A DNA stretch of 64,000 nt, from NCBI RefSeq assembly GCF_000428525.1, contig NZ_AUAC01000003.1, positions 372,001 through 436,000 on the forward strand, written 5' to 3'. A program made the position numbers and the translations under genes. Source of the stretch: Hellea balneolensis DSM 19091. Its GTDB lineage: Bacteria; Pseudomonadota; Alphaproteobacteria; Caulobacterales; Maricaulaceae. Below are positions 45,972-54,138 of the stretch, piece by piece. The notes under the pieces are model-generated. The model was given only the letters and a program-made list of their open reading frames with translations, made no database searches and had not been told where the DNA came from. Every line of letters begins with the position of its first letter. Positions within the stretch are counted from its first letter, which is position 1.

Positions 45972-47621
45972 CTAGCCGATTTGAGGGGTTTCGCGCGGGG
46001 TGAAGCTCAAGACTGTTTTATATCCACTTTCATTGTTTTGGACATTTAGGGTTCCACCGAGTTGACGCGCAAACCCTTTCATGAGTTTTGAGCCAATGCC
46101 GGATTTTTCATCTTTTGAAGTAAAGTCTGATTGTCCGTTATCAAAAACCGAGACGTGAATGAGTTTCTCAATCTGCTTTAACTCAATATCGACATGGCCG
46201 CCGCGGGGAATTCCGTGTTTTACAGAATTTGTAAGAGCTTCAACAATAAACAAAGCCACGGGTGTGGCTGTGTCAGCTTCTAAGGACTGGCACTCGACCT
46301 TCGTTGAAACCGAAATGTTTTTTTCATCAAGGCCAAAGGCAATCGCGAGTTCAGGCAATAGACGATTTAAAAATATGTCCATATCGACAACGCGTAAATC
46401 AGTGCTTTCATAAAGCCCCCTGTGTACGAGCGCGATAGCGTTGATACGGCTGCGGGCTGCGATAATGGCTGCCAGGCCTTCAGTATTGGACAGTTTCCGC
46501 TCCTGCATGTTCAGGAGGGATATGATGATTTGCAAGTTATTTTTGACGCGGTGGTGAATTTCCCGAAGCAAAGTTTCTTTCTCATCAAGCGCATCGCTTA
46601 TAATGGCTTCTCTCTCAACCAAACGGTTGGCCATGATGTCAAAGCTTTTGGCAAGGGCAGAAATTTCGGCAGGCGGGTTGTTTAGGTCTCCAACGCGCGC
46701 CCCTCTATTGCCTCTGGCCAGTGTCGCGGCCGCAGTTCTCATCCTGCGCAGGTGCGATAAGACAAGTTGATCTGTTGATAGCCATATGGCGATAAACCCA
46801 AAAAGCCAGGCGATCATAGGAATGAGAGCCGATGTCAGTGGATTTAATCTGTTCCACGAGAAAACGTCTTGTTTCTTTGATGCAACAGCTAAGTAAATTT
46901 GATCAGCCGGAGTGGGCAGCACCAGAACATCATTCCCGTTAGCATCAACTGTGCTGTAGCGACCCTCAAGCTTTTTTAAGGGCAGACTTTGTGCGACGGT
47001 TTGAAGATCATTATTCTCCCAACGCCCGCCCAAGATTTGACCTGATTGGTTGAAAACCGCCAAGTCACCATCTTCTAGAACTTTGGACTCTTCGAGAAGG
47101 TCAAGAAGAAGAGTTAAGTTTTCGACCGCAGCTGCAACTTCTGTGAGGGTTCCATTTTCATAGTGCCCATAAACGGTCACAAGTATTTTTCCGGGAGCTT
47201 CATCGGAGGCGGGGGCTGTTAAAATTTGGGTTACGAAAGGTTTTCCTTCAGACAAACTTGCGATCAAATCTGCGACCGGTTGCCCAATTTTTCTCACTGG
47301 CTTAGCTGAGCATACAACATTTCCCGCTGCATATCCTCTGACGATATTATGAAAGCGCGGATATTCTTCTATCAGCTGAGCGAGGTCAGTTTCACAGCTG
47401 CCTCCCGAAAGACGAGTAGTCAAGAATCGTAATATTGTTTGCGTTGTCTCAAAGCGATGGACAGTTTCAGACAAAGCCGCGCGAGCTGTTAGGTCAGCAT
47501 TCCGGTCAATAAGAATTTGGTCTTGTGTATAATCTTGATACGAACGCCAAATTGAAAAGACTAATAATGGCCACAGGGCGAGGGCCAAGATAACACCAAG
47601 TCTTACTCTTAGGTCTTTCAT
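45972..47621 (-). CDS. HisKA_2-type sensor histidine kinase (PhyK-like)
   Basis: The 549-residue inner-membrane kinase has a transmembrane helix near residues 9-26, a periplasmic sensor of about 240 residues, a second helix (about 270-292, SALIPMIAWLFGFIAIWL), a HAMP-like linker and the HisKA_2 box LREIHHRVKNNLQIIISLLN (about 353) with HATPase residues (VEALTNSVKHG). Such kinases adjacent to ecfG-nepR-phyR are known to phosphorylate PhyR. The signal sensed is unknown. It is read downstream of ecfG by 31 bases. Confidence 0.9.
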   Translation of the reverse strand: MKDLRVRLGVILALALWPLLVFSIWRSYQDYTQDQILIDRNADLTARAALSETVHRFETTQTILRFLTTRLSGGSCETDLAQLIEEYPRFHNIVRGYAAGNVVCSAKPVRKIGQPVADLIASLSEGKPFVTQILTAPASDEAPGKILVTVYGHYENGTLTEVAAAVENLTLLLDLLEESKVLEDGDLAVFNQSGQILGGRWENNDLQTVAQSLPLKKLEGRYSTVDANGNDVLVLPTPADQIYLAVASKKQDVFSWNRLNPLTSALIPMIAWLFGFIAIWLSTDQLVLSHLRRMRTAAATLARGNRGARVGDLNNPPAEISALAKSFDIMANRLVEREAIISDALDEKETLLREIHHRVKNNLQIIISLLNMQERKLSNTEGLAAIIAARSRINAIALVHRGLYESTDLRVVDMDIFLNRLLPELAIAFGLDEKNISVSTKVECQSLEADTATPVALFIVEALTNSVKHGIPRGGHVDIELKQIEKLIHVSVFDNGQSDFTSKDEKSGIGSKLMKGFARQLGGTLNVQNNESGYKTVLSFTPRETPQIG

Positions 47622-47652
47622 CTATTTACCCGATAGAGCCCTGTTCCAAGGC

Positions 47653-48288
47653 CTAGCCTTCTGCGATGGCGTCAGCTTCTTTTAAGATGGCATCCATAGC
47701 GTCAATGGCTCTGACCTCATCCGCATCTCCGTCAAAATTGCCTGACTCCATGATCACTTCCAAAGCTTTACGCGCGCGGCTGACACGGCTTTTGATAGTT
47801 CCGACAGCACAGTCGCAAATTTCTGCGGCTTCTTCATAAGACAGGCCTGAAGCGCCTATGAGAATAATGGCTTCGCGCTGATCATCTTGTAGCATATCCA
47901 GACCCCGCCTCAGATCGTTCAGATGCATTGATTGCTCAGCATCTGAATTAGCAATAATCGTCTGTTCGGCGACTTCCGGCTCTAGAGACGTTGCACGCCA
48001 AGAGCGGCGTTTAATAGAGTAAAATTGGTTGCGCAGAATTGTAAATGTCCAAGCCTTCAAATTCGAACCCGGGATAAAACGTTCGCGAGCATTCCAGGCC
48101 TTTAACAAAGCGTCTTGCGCCACATCATCGGCGAGAGTGGCATTTCCGCATAGAGACCTTGAAAAAGCCCGTAAATGTGGGATTAATGCTGTCAGCTCCT
48201 GTTTGAACTCCTCTTCATTAAATTCAACAATTTCGGCTTCAACTGCATTCTCGTTTGGCGTGCTCATATCTGGGCTTTCTTGTAACAT
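47653..48288 (-). CDS. ecfG: General stress sigma factor EcfG
   Basis: The 211-residue ECF sigma factor has region 2 (SLCGNATLADDVAQDALLKA, AWTFTILRNQFYSIKRRSW) and region 4 (LQDDQREAIILIGASGLSYE, EEAAEICDCAVGTIKSRVSR). It directs RNA polymerase to GGAAC-N16/17-CGTT promoters and is held inactive by NepR. Placement directly after a nepR gene and next to phyR supports the assignment. The C-terminal 30 residues form an acidic tail. Two possible starts (48288, 48267) exist. Confidence 0.94.
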   Translation of the reverse strand: MLQESPDMSTPNENAVEAEIVEFNEEEFKQELTALIPHLRAFSRSLCGNATLADDVAQDALLKAWNARERFIPGSNLKAWTFTILRNQFYSIKRRSWRATSLEPEVAEQTIIANSDAEQSMHLNDLRRGLDMLQDDQREAIILIGASGLSYEEAAEICDCAVGTIKSRVSRARKALEVIMESGNFDGDADEVRAIDAMDAILKEADAIAEG

Positions 48289-48297
48289 TATATTGAC

Positions 48298-48480
48298 CTA
48301 ACCGGATTTGTTATCTGCTTTTGAAAGCAAGCTAAGAAAGTCATCAGGGACGGGTTCATTTAAAACGTCATCATATATTTGGCGTAGGTTTTTACCGATT
48401 TTTTCGGGTAGATCTTCATCGGTGAAGACGTCTCCGAGATCATCTCTTTTAGACGATTTTGGTGTGTTTTTCTGTGTCAT
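48298..48480 (-). CDS. nepR: NepR anti-sigma factor
   Basis: The 60-residue protein matches the NepR core: LPEKIGKNLRQIYDDVLNEP and VPDDFLSLL. It binds EcfG and is released when phosphorylated PhyR captures it. It is the first gene of the leftward nepR-ecfG unit, whose divergent promoter it shares with phyR. Confidence 0.94.
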   Translation of the reverse strand: MTQKNTPKSSKRDDLGDVFTDEDLPEKIGKNLRQIYDDVLNEPVPDDFLSLLSKADNKSG

Positions 48481-48514
48481 TTTAAAAGCCTTTTGTGTCC
48501 CCGCAAAAATCTAT

Positions 48515-48539
48515 AACACGCAGGGAACTAAAAGGTTCC
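48515..48539 (-). promoter_or_regulatory. EcfG-type promoter of nepR-ecfG
   Basis: Read leftward: GGAAC (48539-48535), 16 bases, TGTT (48518-48515), one mismatch from CGTT. It overlaps the phyR promoter back to back, forming GGGAAC-TAAAAG-GTTCCC. Confidence 0.75.
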
Positions 48540-48548
48540 CAAGACGTA
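48524..48548 (+). promoter_or_regulatory. EcfG-type promoter of phyR
   Basis: GGAAC (48524-48528), 16 bases, CGTA (48545-48548), one mismatch from consensus. Autoregulation of phyR by EcfG is known in other alphaproteobacteria. Confidence 0.75.
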
Positions 48549-48631
48549 ATCTTTTTTAGTATGGCACGATGTCATTGAAAGTAACCCCGAACTCATCTAA
48601 AAGTTCCACACATAGTTATAAAGGATATATT

Positions 48632-49402
48632 GTGAGTCTTGTTGAAACTTATGCCCCTCATTTGCCTTATTTGCGGCGGTTTTCGCGTGCGCTGACAGGG
48701 TCACAATCCGAGGGCGATACATATGTTCGAACTGCGCTTGAAGCACTCGTTGCCGGAGACATTGTTTTAGAAGGTGATTTATCTCCTAAAATTGCACTCT
48801 ATCAAATGTTCCTGACGATATGGAGCACAACAGGAGCCAAGCTTGAAGCGGACAGAGAAGATGAAGCCGTGCCGGCCAAGCGCGTCAGAAAATTACCGCC
48901 AACCTCACGGCAAGCTTTTTTGCTTAATGCCCTTGAAGGCATGACTCCGGCTGATATCGCTAAAGTCATGAACATAGCGCCTGAATATGCGGACACTTTG
49001 TTGGCTGAAGCTGAGTCTGATATTGAAAAAGAACTACGCACTAATGTCCTTATCATAGAAGATGAGCCGATTATCGCTGCGGATATTGAAGGCCTTGTCG
49101 AAGATTTAGGGCATAGCGTTGATAATATAGCAGCAACGCATAAGGACGCCGTCAGCGCTGTTTCAGAGAAAAAACCTGGACTTATTCTTGCAGACGTGCA
49201 GCTCGCTGATGGTAGTTCGGGAATAGAAGCAGTTGAAGAGATCACGAAAACGCTCAATGTTCCGGTTATCTTTATAACGGCCTTCCCGGAACGCCTCTTA
49301 ACGGGCGACAAGCCTGAGCCTGCCTATTTAATCTCAAAGCCGTTTAAACCAGGCAATGTCAAAGCGGCGATCAGCCAAGCCTTATTCTTTCATGATGCCT
49401 AG
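48632..49402 (+). CDS. phyR: PhyR anti-anti-sigma response regulator
   Basis: The 256-residue protein pairs an N-terminal sigma-like domain (YAPHLPYLRRFSRALTGSQS to about residue 125) with a C-terminal receiver (VLIIEDEPIIAADIEGLVED, phospho-Asp in LILADVQLADG, Lys in LISKPFKPG). Phosphorylation exposes the sigma-like domain, which binds NepR and frees EcfG. GTG at 48632 was chosen because AAAGGA lies six bases upstream; an ATG at 48569 lacks a binding site and adds a non-conserved leader. Confidence 0.94.
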   Translation: MSLVETYAPHLPYLRRFSRALTGSQSEGDTYVRTALEALVAGDIVLEGDLSPKIALYQMFLTIWSTTGAKLEADREDEAVPAKRVRKLPPTSRQAFLLNALEGMTPADIAKVMNIAPEYADTLLAEAESDIEKELRTNVLIIEDEPIIAADIEGLVEDLGHSVDNIAATHKDAVSAVSEKKPGLILADVQLADGSSGIEAVEEITKTLNVPVIFITAFPERLLTGDKPEPAYLISKPFKPGNVKAAISQALFFHDA

Positions 49403-49665
49403 GGTCTGTGGACAATTAAGGTTAAGATTAAGATATGAGGCAAAATCACATAATTTTAGAAGAAAATTCGAAGGCGTGCGTCCGCACGGCGAGGCTTTTC
49501 GACGACGAAATAGGTGATTTGGTCCATACCGCGAAGCGGCGGGGCGCTTTTGAGCGACTTTTACGTTGCACACCCTCGGTGGTGCAAACACCACCTTGCG
49601 GTCTGCGCCTCAAATTCGTTCAAAATCGTACCCGTCTTAACTCAACCTTAATTGTCCACAGGCCC
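49402..49665. mobile_element. 264-bp MITE-like element with terminal inverted repeats
   Basis: The left end (GGGTCTGTGGACAATTAAGG) and the inverted right end (GGGCCTGTGGACAATTAAGG) differ by one base and similarity extends about ten bases further. TA dinucleotides flank both ends (49400-49401, 49666-49667), as expected for a TA-targeting transposition. The interior has no convincing transposase. It lies 45 bases after phyR's end region and before a hypothetical gene. Non-autonomous element mobilised by an IS427/IS630-like transposase is the inference. Confidence 0.8.
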
Positions 49666-49733
49666 TAACTTTGACCTCGCCTAAGCTAAGCGGTAAGGCC
49701 CTGAATATGCTCTAGCTTAGCCGTAGCATTGCT

Positions 49734-50096
49734 ATGGAAAATTTAGAATTTTACTCCTGCCTATATGACGGGTTGGACAACACCTCTGAAAAAGATCATG
49801 TGGGGCAAGCCATGGCGCAAAAACAATCCTTCATAGGGGCGGTGGAGGCCATCTTGCAAAACCATGGGATCAATCTGTCTGCCGGGAATAATTCGAGTGA
49901 CGAAGAAGATTGTGAAGATGTTTTGCAAGACCCTGAGTTGGGTGAACACCTTATACAGGAAAATAGGTTTTCTGAAGCTGTCAAAAGCTGTATTGGTTTA
50001 TTGGATGATGAGGTCACGATCGGGGTGTTAAACGATCATTTAGATGCCGCAGAATTGGCGGTCACATCGATTAAATCGACGTCTCTTAAAATCTAA
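49734..50096 (+). CDS. Hypothetical acidic protein (120 aa)
   Basis: The frame encodes a Glu/Asp-rich soluble protein (GNNSSDEEDCEDVLQDPELG). No ribosome-binding site is obvious, and the gene ends one base before the convergent Crp/Fnr gene. A CTAAGCTA/TAGCTTAG inverted repeat lies just upstream. It may be real but could also be an unexpressed frame. Confidence 0.5.
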   Translation: MENLEFYSCLYDGLDNTSEKDHVGQAMAQKQSFIGAVEAILQNHGINLSAGNNSSDEEDCEDVLQDPELGEHLIQENRFSEAVKSCIGLLDDEVTIGVLNDHLDAAELAVTSIKSTSLKI

Positions 50097-50097
50097 T

Positions 50098-50820
50098 TCA
50101 ATCGACTAACTTTAAACGTTCCAAGTGCAAGTAACGGCTATCAAAGTCACACATCTCCGCCATTCTGTCTCGGTCCAATATTTCAATACCTTCTGGTGAG
50201 GTCGAAATCATACCCTCGGCTTTTAATTTTGTAAGTGTTCTGGACACATGAACCACGGACAGGCCTAAGGCATCCGCAAACAGGGCTTGCGGGAAGGGAA
50301 GATTGATAAAGTCTGTAAGCTTTTCCTCAATGGCGGCTATGCGCCGATTGAGTTCCAGTAAAAGATGGGAAACTCGCTCTTTAGCCGAGCGCCGTCCAAT
50401 ACGAACGATTTGTTCTCGGAGGATTGCTTCTTCTTGGATCGCGACCCACCAGAAGGCTGTCGCGAGTTTAGGCCGCATGGAGACGGCCTTTAGAAAATCA
50501 GCAGATTTAAGTCGGCGCAGACGAACTTCTGTGACAGCACTTACAGCGTGGTCGGCCTTGGCATAGGCCATAGACATCATATCGAAACAGGCCCCAGGGA
50601 GCATGAAATTTACGATTTGTCGGCGGCCGTCGTCGAGAATCCTGTAACGTATCGCCCACCCCGTTTCGATAACAAAAACATAATCTACGGTTTCGCCTAT
50701 AGCGACAATTTCTTCACCGGGGCGGCGGGTTTCTATGCGGTGAGGGAGAGCTGATAGACTCTCAAAACTCTCTTGTCCGAGATCTACGTAATGCCCGACA
50801 CGATTTCTCAAAGGCTTCAT
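50098..50820 (-). CDS. Crp/Fnr family transcriptional regulator
   Basis: The 240-residue protein has a cyclic-nucleotide-binding-like beta-roll (about 20-130; RRPGEEIVAIGETVDYVFVI, RQIVNFMLPGACFDM) and a C-terminal winged helix (LFADALGLSVVHVSRTLTKL). No Fe-S cysteine cluster is visible, so it is not a classical oxygen sensor. It is 11 bases downstream of the OmpA-like secreted gene. Confidence 0.9.
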   Translation of the reverse strand: MKPLRNRVGHYVDLGQESFESLSALPHRIETRRPGEEIVAIGETVDYVFVIETGWAIRYRILDDGRRQIVNFMLPGACFDMMSMAYAKADHAVSAVTEVRLRRLKSADFLKAVSMRPKLATAFWWVAIQEEAILREQIVRIGRRSAKERVSHLLLELNRRIAAIEEKLTDFINLPFPQALFADALGLSVVHVSRTLTKLKAEGMISTSPEGIEILDRDRMAEMCDFDSRYLHLERLKLVD

Positions 50821-50831
50821 TAAGGTCTCAA

Positions 50832-51308
50832 CTACGCATTATCGCTCTGGTCAAAAGCGATTTTTATTTTCGCTGTGCGGCCATTGTCCGATAAACTATC
50901 ATAAGTCTCTTGGACAACGGTATCGCCAATACGTGATGAGACGCCATGAGCTTTGAGCATGAGTGTTAGTTCAGAAAGTCTTGTGTTTGTAATTGTATCC
51001 TCATCAATATGCGATGTCGTGGGGATGATAGGTGTGATTGTGTATGTCGGATTGTTACAGTCTTTGGCAAGCTCGACACCCTCTGCGATATACTCGGCAG
51101 AATGCAGGGTAATATAATTTTCATGGAAATACACATCCAATTCTGCGGCCATGCAGTTATCTAGCTCTTTCAGTTGAGGCTCTATATATGCGGCTTCGAA
51201 ACTCGTGCTGTGGGCTTTCAGGGTGTGATCAACCCCGCTTGTAAAGCCCATAAGAGGCATGATGAGGCAAGGCGTTATGAGCGCTGAACTGAGAAAGAAT
51301 TTTATCAT
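50832..51308 (-). CDS. Secreted protein with a degenerate OmpA-like C-terminus
   Basis: From ATG 51308 (GGAA upstream), a signal peptide is followed by residues resembling an OmpA/MotB peptidoglycan-binding fold: YFHENYITLHSAEYIAEGV, TRLSELTLMLKAHGV and GRTAKIKI. The canonical Asp and Arg contacts are not clearly conserved. It is upstream of a Crp/Fnr gene. A near-consensus EcfG site (GGAAC-N17-CATT) lies at 51348-51373. Confidence 0.6.
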   Translation of the reverse strand: MIKFFLSSALITPCLIMPLMGFTSGVDHTLKAHSTSFEAAYIEPQLKELDNCMAAELDVYFHENYITLHSAEYIAEGVELAKDCNNPTYTITPIIPTTSHIDEDTITNTRLSELTLMLKAHGVSSRIGDTVVQETYDSLSDNGRTAKIKIAFDQSDNA

Positions 51309-51544
51309 TATATTTCCAACACGGTTGTTTATTAGTGCTGCAAATATAATGCGCAAAGCTGAGACTTGGTTCCTTGATTTTTAAAAAATCATGTAGTTTT
51401 CTTTTTAAAACTTAAGACAGCTGCTAAGTTAGGGTTATGCGGCTTAATTATATGTATTTTGCCCATTTTTGTAAGCGACAATAACTCAAAACTAGTCTAG
51501 ATGGACATGGGAAGGCCTTACGCGACATAGTGCGAGGGTGTATT

Positions 51545-52630
51545 ATGACTGAAATTCAAAGACTGGAAGCTCTTCGAAAGACCGCTCTCTTGGACACAGC
51601 TCCAGAGGAGCGTTTTGACAGGCTTACGCGTCTGGCATCAACTGCATTGGGCGCGGATATTGCTCTCGTTTCATTCATCGACCACGACCGACAATGGTTC
51701 AAGTCCAAGCAAGGTACAGAGAACCAAGAGACCCCGCGAGACATCGCTTTTTGTAATCATGCTATCCAATCCAAAGATGTCATGGTTGTTGCCGACGCCA
51801 AGAAAGATTCTCGCTTTGTGAACAATCCCCTCGTAGCAGGTGAGCCAAATATAAGATTTTATGCAGGTGCGCCCCTTGTCACGAAGGACGGGCATGCACT
51901 TGGAACACTTTGCGTTTTAGATGACAAACCCCGCGCGGATTTTGGCCCAAAACAGCAACAAATATTAGCCGATATAGCCGCGAGCGTCATGACGGAAATA
52001 GAGGCTGATGCTCAAGGGCAAATCATCGATGATTTGAACGTCGTGAATGAAGAATTGCAGCACCGTATGGGCAATATGTATGCACATGTATCGAGCCTAA
52101 TCTCTATGATGTCTCGAACGGGTGTTGAGGGTGAAGATTTTGCAGAGAGGTTGCATGAGAGAATAGCTATATTGGCCGAGACGCAGGCCCTTATTGCCAA
52201 TAACAAGTTCGAAAGTGCTCCTTTATCTGATATTTTTGAGTCCACTATTGCCCCATTTCTAACGGATGAAACTCGCCTGCGGGTTCAAATGTCATATAGT
52301 GATGATATCGAAGTCTCAGCGCGCGGCGCTTTCACAATGACTTTAATGTTGAATGAGCTTGTGACCAATGCGCTAAAGCACGGTGCCCTCAAAGGTGAAG
52401 AAGGGTCTATTCGCTTTTCTTGGTCAGCTGATGGCGATGATATTATAAAGTTTGATTGGAAAGAAACGGCTAAACTCGAATATGCAGGGCAGAGCGAGCA
52501 TAAGGGTTTCGGAAGTCAAATCTTGGCGCGTATTGTCCCCATGGACTTACAGGGCGAAGCCGATCACGCAATTCGTGAAGATGGTTTAAATTACACAGTT
52601 ACCGCACGCCGTGAGCGCATAGAAACGTAA
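51545..52630 (+). CDS. GAF-HWE histidine kinase
   Basis: The 361-residue cytoplasmic protein has an N-terminal GAF domain (about 18-150; ALVSFIDHDRQWFKSKQG, RFYAGAPLVTKDGHALGTLC) and an HWE kinase core with LQHRMGNMYAHVSSLIS (phospho-His, about 181), LNELVTNALKHG and WKETA (the W-x-E of the family). There is no membrane segment. The start follows GAGGG. It resembles soluble GAF-HWE kinases that feed PhyR-type pathways; linkage is inferred from proximity. Confidence 0.9.
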   Translation: MTEIQRLEALRKTALLDTAPEERFDRLTRLASTALGADIALVSFIDHDRQWFKSKQGTENQETPRDIAFCNHAIQSKDVMVVADAKKDSRFVNNPLVAGEPNIRFYAGAPLVTKDGHALGTLCVLDDKPRADFGPKQQQILADIAASVMTEIEADAQGQIIDDLNVVNEELQHRMGNMYAHVSSLISMMSRTGVEGEDFAERLHERIAILAETQALIANNKFESAPLSDIFESTIAPFLTDETRLRVQMSYSDDIEVSARGAFTMTLMLNELVTNALKHGALKGEEGSIRFSWSADGDDIIKFDWKETAKLEYAGQSEHKGFGSQILARIVPMDLQGEADHAIREDGLNYTVTARRERIET

Positions 52631-52729
52631 TCATACACAGTGACTTAACCCATGTTAATGCGTGGTGTAGACTTAACTCTAAGAGAGCGGTGCTTGGACG
52701 CTGTGAAGCGTTGTGAGTGCCTCGGTTGA

Positions 52730-52774
52730 GTATCAGCTTTATGGCCTTCCCCGCCGTTGATATTTCAGCCGAGG
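52730..52774. terminator. Bidirectional terminator between convergent kinase and regulator
   Basis: CCTCGG at 52730 pairs with CCGAGG at the other end, with further pairs TGA/TCA and ATCA/TGAT. ATTTTG follows on the + strand. It lies between two convergent stops. Confidence 0.65.
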
Positions 52775-52780
52775 ATTTTG

Positions 52781-53143
52781 TTAGATGATATTGGGTCTTG
52801 CGAGTTGTTTCGCATAAGAGATTATCTTGGCTGGACTAAAAGGTTTCGAAAACACGGTCTTTGGAGCAGACAAATCTGACGTCACAACGCGGTCTATCTG
52901 ACCTGACAAGAAAGCATAGGGTACATCATTTTTCTCTAGTTTTTGGGCTATCGGAATACTTGTTTCTTGGCCAAGATTATAATCAAGCATAGCGATGTCT
53001 GGGTCTTCCTTTTCAATAAGGTGTAACCCTGCATCGACGGAAGCTGCAGGGCCTGCGACTTGGAAGCCGGCATCTTCAAACGTATCCTGCAGGTCCATTG
53101 CGATAAAGGGATCGTCTTCAACTATAAGTATCTTGATTGTCAT
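52781..53143 (-). CDS. Single-domain response regulator (FATGUY-like)
   Basis: The 120-residue protein is a receiver only: acidic pocket VEDDPF, phospho-Asp in IAMLDYNLGQ (about 53), VPYAFLSGQ and Lys in FSKPFSPAKI. The PF/FLSG region resembles the FATGUY receivers SdrG/MrrA that act in the alphaproteobacterial general stress network. No output domain is present. A near-consensus EcfG site (GGAAC-N16-CATT) lies at 53152-53176 upstream. Confidence 0.88.
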   Translation of the reverse strand: MTIKILIVEDDPFIAMDLQDTFEDAGFQVAGPAASVDAGLHLIEKEDPDIAMLDYNLGQETSIPIAQKLEKNDVPYAFLSGQIDRVVTSDLSAPKTVFSKPFSPAKIISYAKQLARPNII

Positions 53144-53265
53144 GCATCATTAATGCCTCTGCACTTTGAAAGTTCCAAAAAAACTGAGTCAAATGAGGCG
53201 CTTAACATTGCCTCTTTGTAAACGATGGCAAATTTAGCCTCAAAAAAAATTTCTTAGTTTATTTA

Positions 53266-53291
53266 GGAACAAATTCTCATGCCTTGGCGTT
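53266..53291 (+). promoter_or_regulatory. EcfG-type promoter of the 58-aa PLDc_N protein
   Basis: GGAAC (53266-53270), 17 bases, CGTT (53288-53291): exact consensus. It is 45 bases upstream of the small ORF's ATG. Confidence 0.85.
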
Positions 53292-53336
53292 GCTCAGGCA
53301 ACAGAACATTTAAGTTCATACCGAAAAGGATCAAAT

Positions 53337-53513
53337 ATGTTAGAAGGACTTCTAGGAATTATTCATCTCGTTATCGTCGTTTGGGCGGTACTCTCAATTA
53401 TCAAATCAGGCGCGTCAACTGGTGGAAAAATCCTTTGGAGTCTCCTAGTGCTGATACTCCCTCTTGTGGGTCTTATCATATGGTTCTTGGCGGGGCCAAA
53501 AGGGAACGCCTAA
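53337..53513 (+). CDS. Small PLDc_N-like membrane protein (58 aa)
   Basis: The frame MLEGLLGIIHLVIVVWAVLS continues to a second helix LLVLILPLVGLIIWFLAGP. Two helices ending WFLAGPK are the pattern of the phospholipase D-nuclease N-terminal domain (PF13396), also found at the N-terminus of cardiolipin synthases such as the one encoded 10 kb away. AAAAGGA lies six bases before the ATG. An exact EcfG promoter lies upstream, which strongly supports expression. Confidence 0.85.
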   Translation: MLEGLLGIIHLVIVVWAVLSIIKSGASTGGKILWSLLVLILPLVGLIIWFLAGPKGNA

Positions 53514-53539
53514 GTCACACCAGATTGCTTGTCAGGACC

Positions 53540-54013
53540 TCACTCAACAACCAGATGTGAGATCTCCTTGACCTGTTCCATGACAGGGAAAGATGACGTT
53601 TGATCAATTCCAGGCAATACAGATATCACGTCGCCCAAAAATTCGCGATATGTATGCATGTTGCGCGTACGAACCTTTAGCAAATAATCATACCCACCAG
53701 ACATCATATCGCAGCACATAATTTCTTTGATGTCTTGCACGGCCGAATTGAAAGCTTGAAGAGCTTCCCGATTTGTCCGGCTAAGTTTGACCTGGACATA
53801 GACCAGATAGCCTCGCGATATTTTATCCGCGTCCAGTTCTGCGCGATAGCCCTTTATGAACCTTTCTTTTTCAAGAGCGCGTAAACGCTTAAGGCACGGC
53901 GATTTGCTCAGGCCGACCTTTCCAGCAAGATCGATAAACGAGATACGTCCATTCTGCTGAATCTCTCGTAGGATTTTTCTGTCAATACTGTCTAATGCCT
54001 CATATTTACGCAT
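53540..54013 (-). CDS. Lrp/AsnC family regulator (PutR-like)
   Basis: The 157-residue protein has a winged helix (LDSIDRKILREIQQNGRISF, VGLSKSPCLKRLRALEKERF) and the C-terminal RAM ligand-binding domain (GYDYLLKVRTRNMHTYREFL). It diverges from putA; Lrp-type activators that switch putA on in response to proline are common in alphaproteobacteria (PutR). This role is inferred from position. Confidence 0.9.
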   Translation of the reverse strand: MRKYEALDSIDRKILREIQQNGRISFIDLAGKVGLSKSPCLKRLRALEKERFIKGYRAELDADKISRGYLVYVQVKLSRTNREALQAFNSAVQDIKEIMCCDMMSGGYDYLLKVRTRNMHTYREFLGDVISVLPGIDQTSSFPVMEQVKEISHLVVE

Positions 54014-54138
54014 ATTCAAGCCTATTCATTGTTAGCAAGTTACTTGGCCTAATTGTTTAGGCTTCATATATCCAAAATTAAAGTCTCATTTCCTTTTAAT
54101 ATATGTCAGTATTTTATGAGACCGTATTAGGAAATGTC

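Noticed and set aside
49435-49668. Frame inside the inverted-repeat element
   Set aside because: It runs into the terminal repeat and shows no transposase motif.
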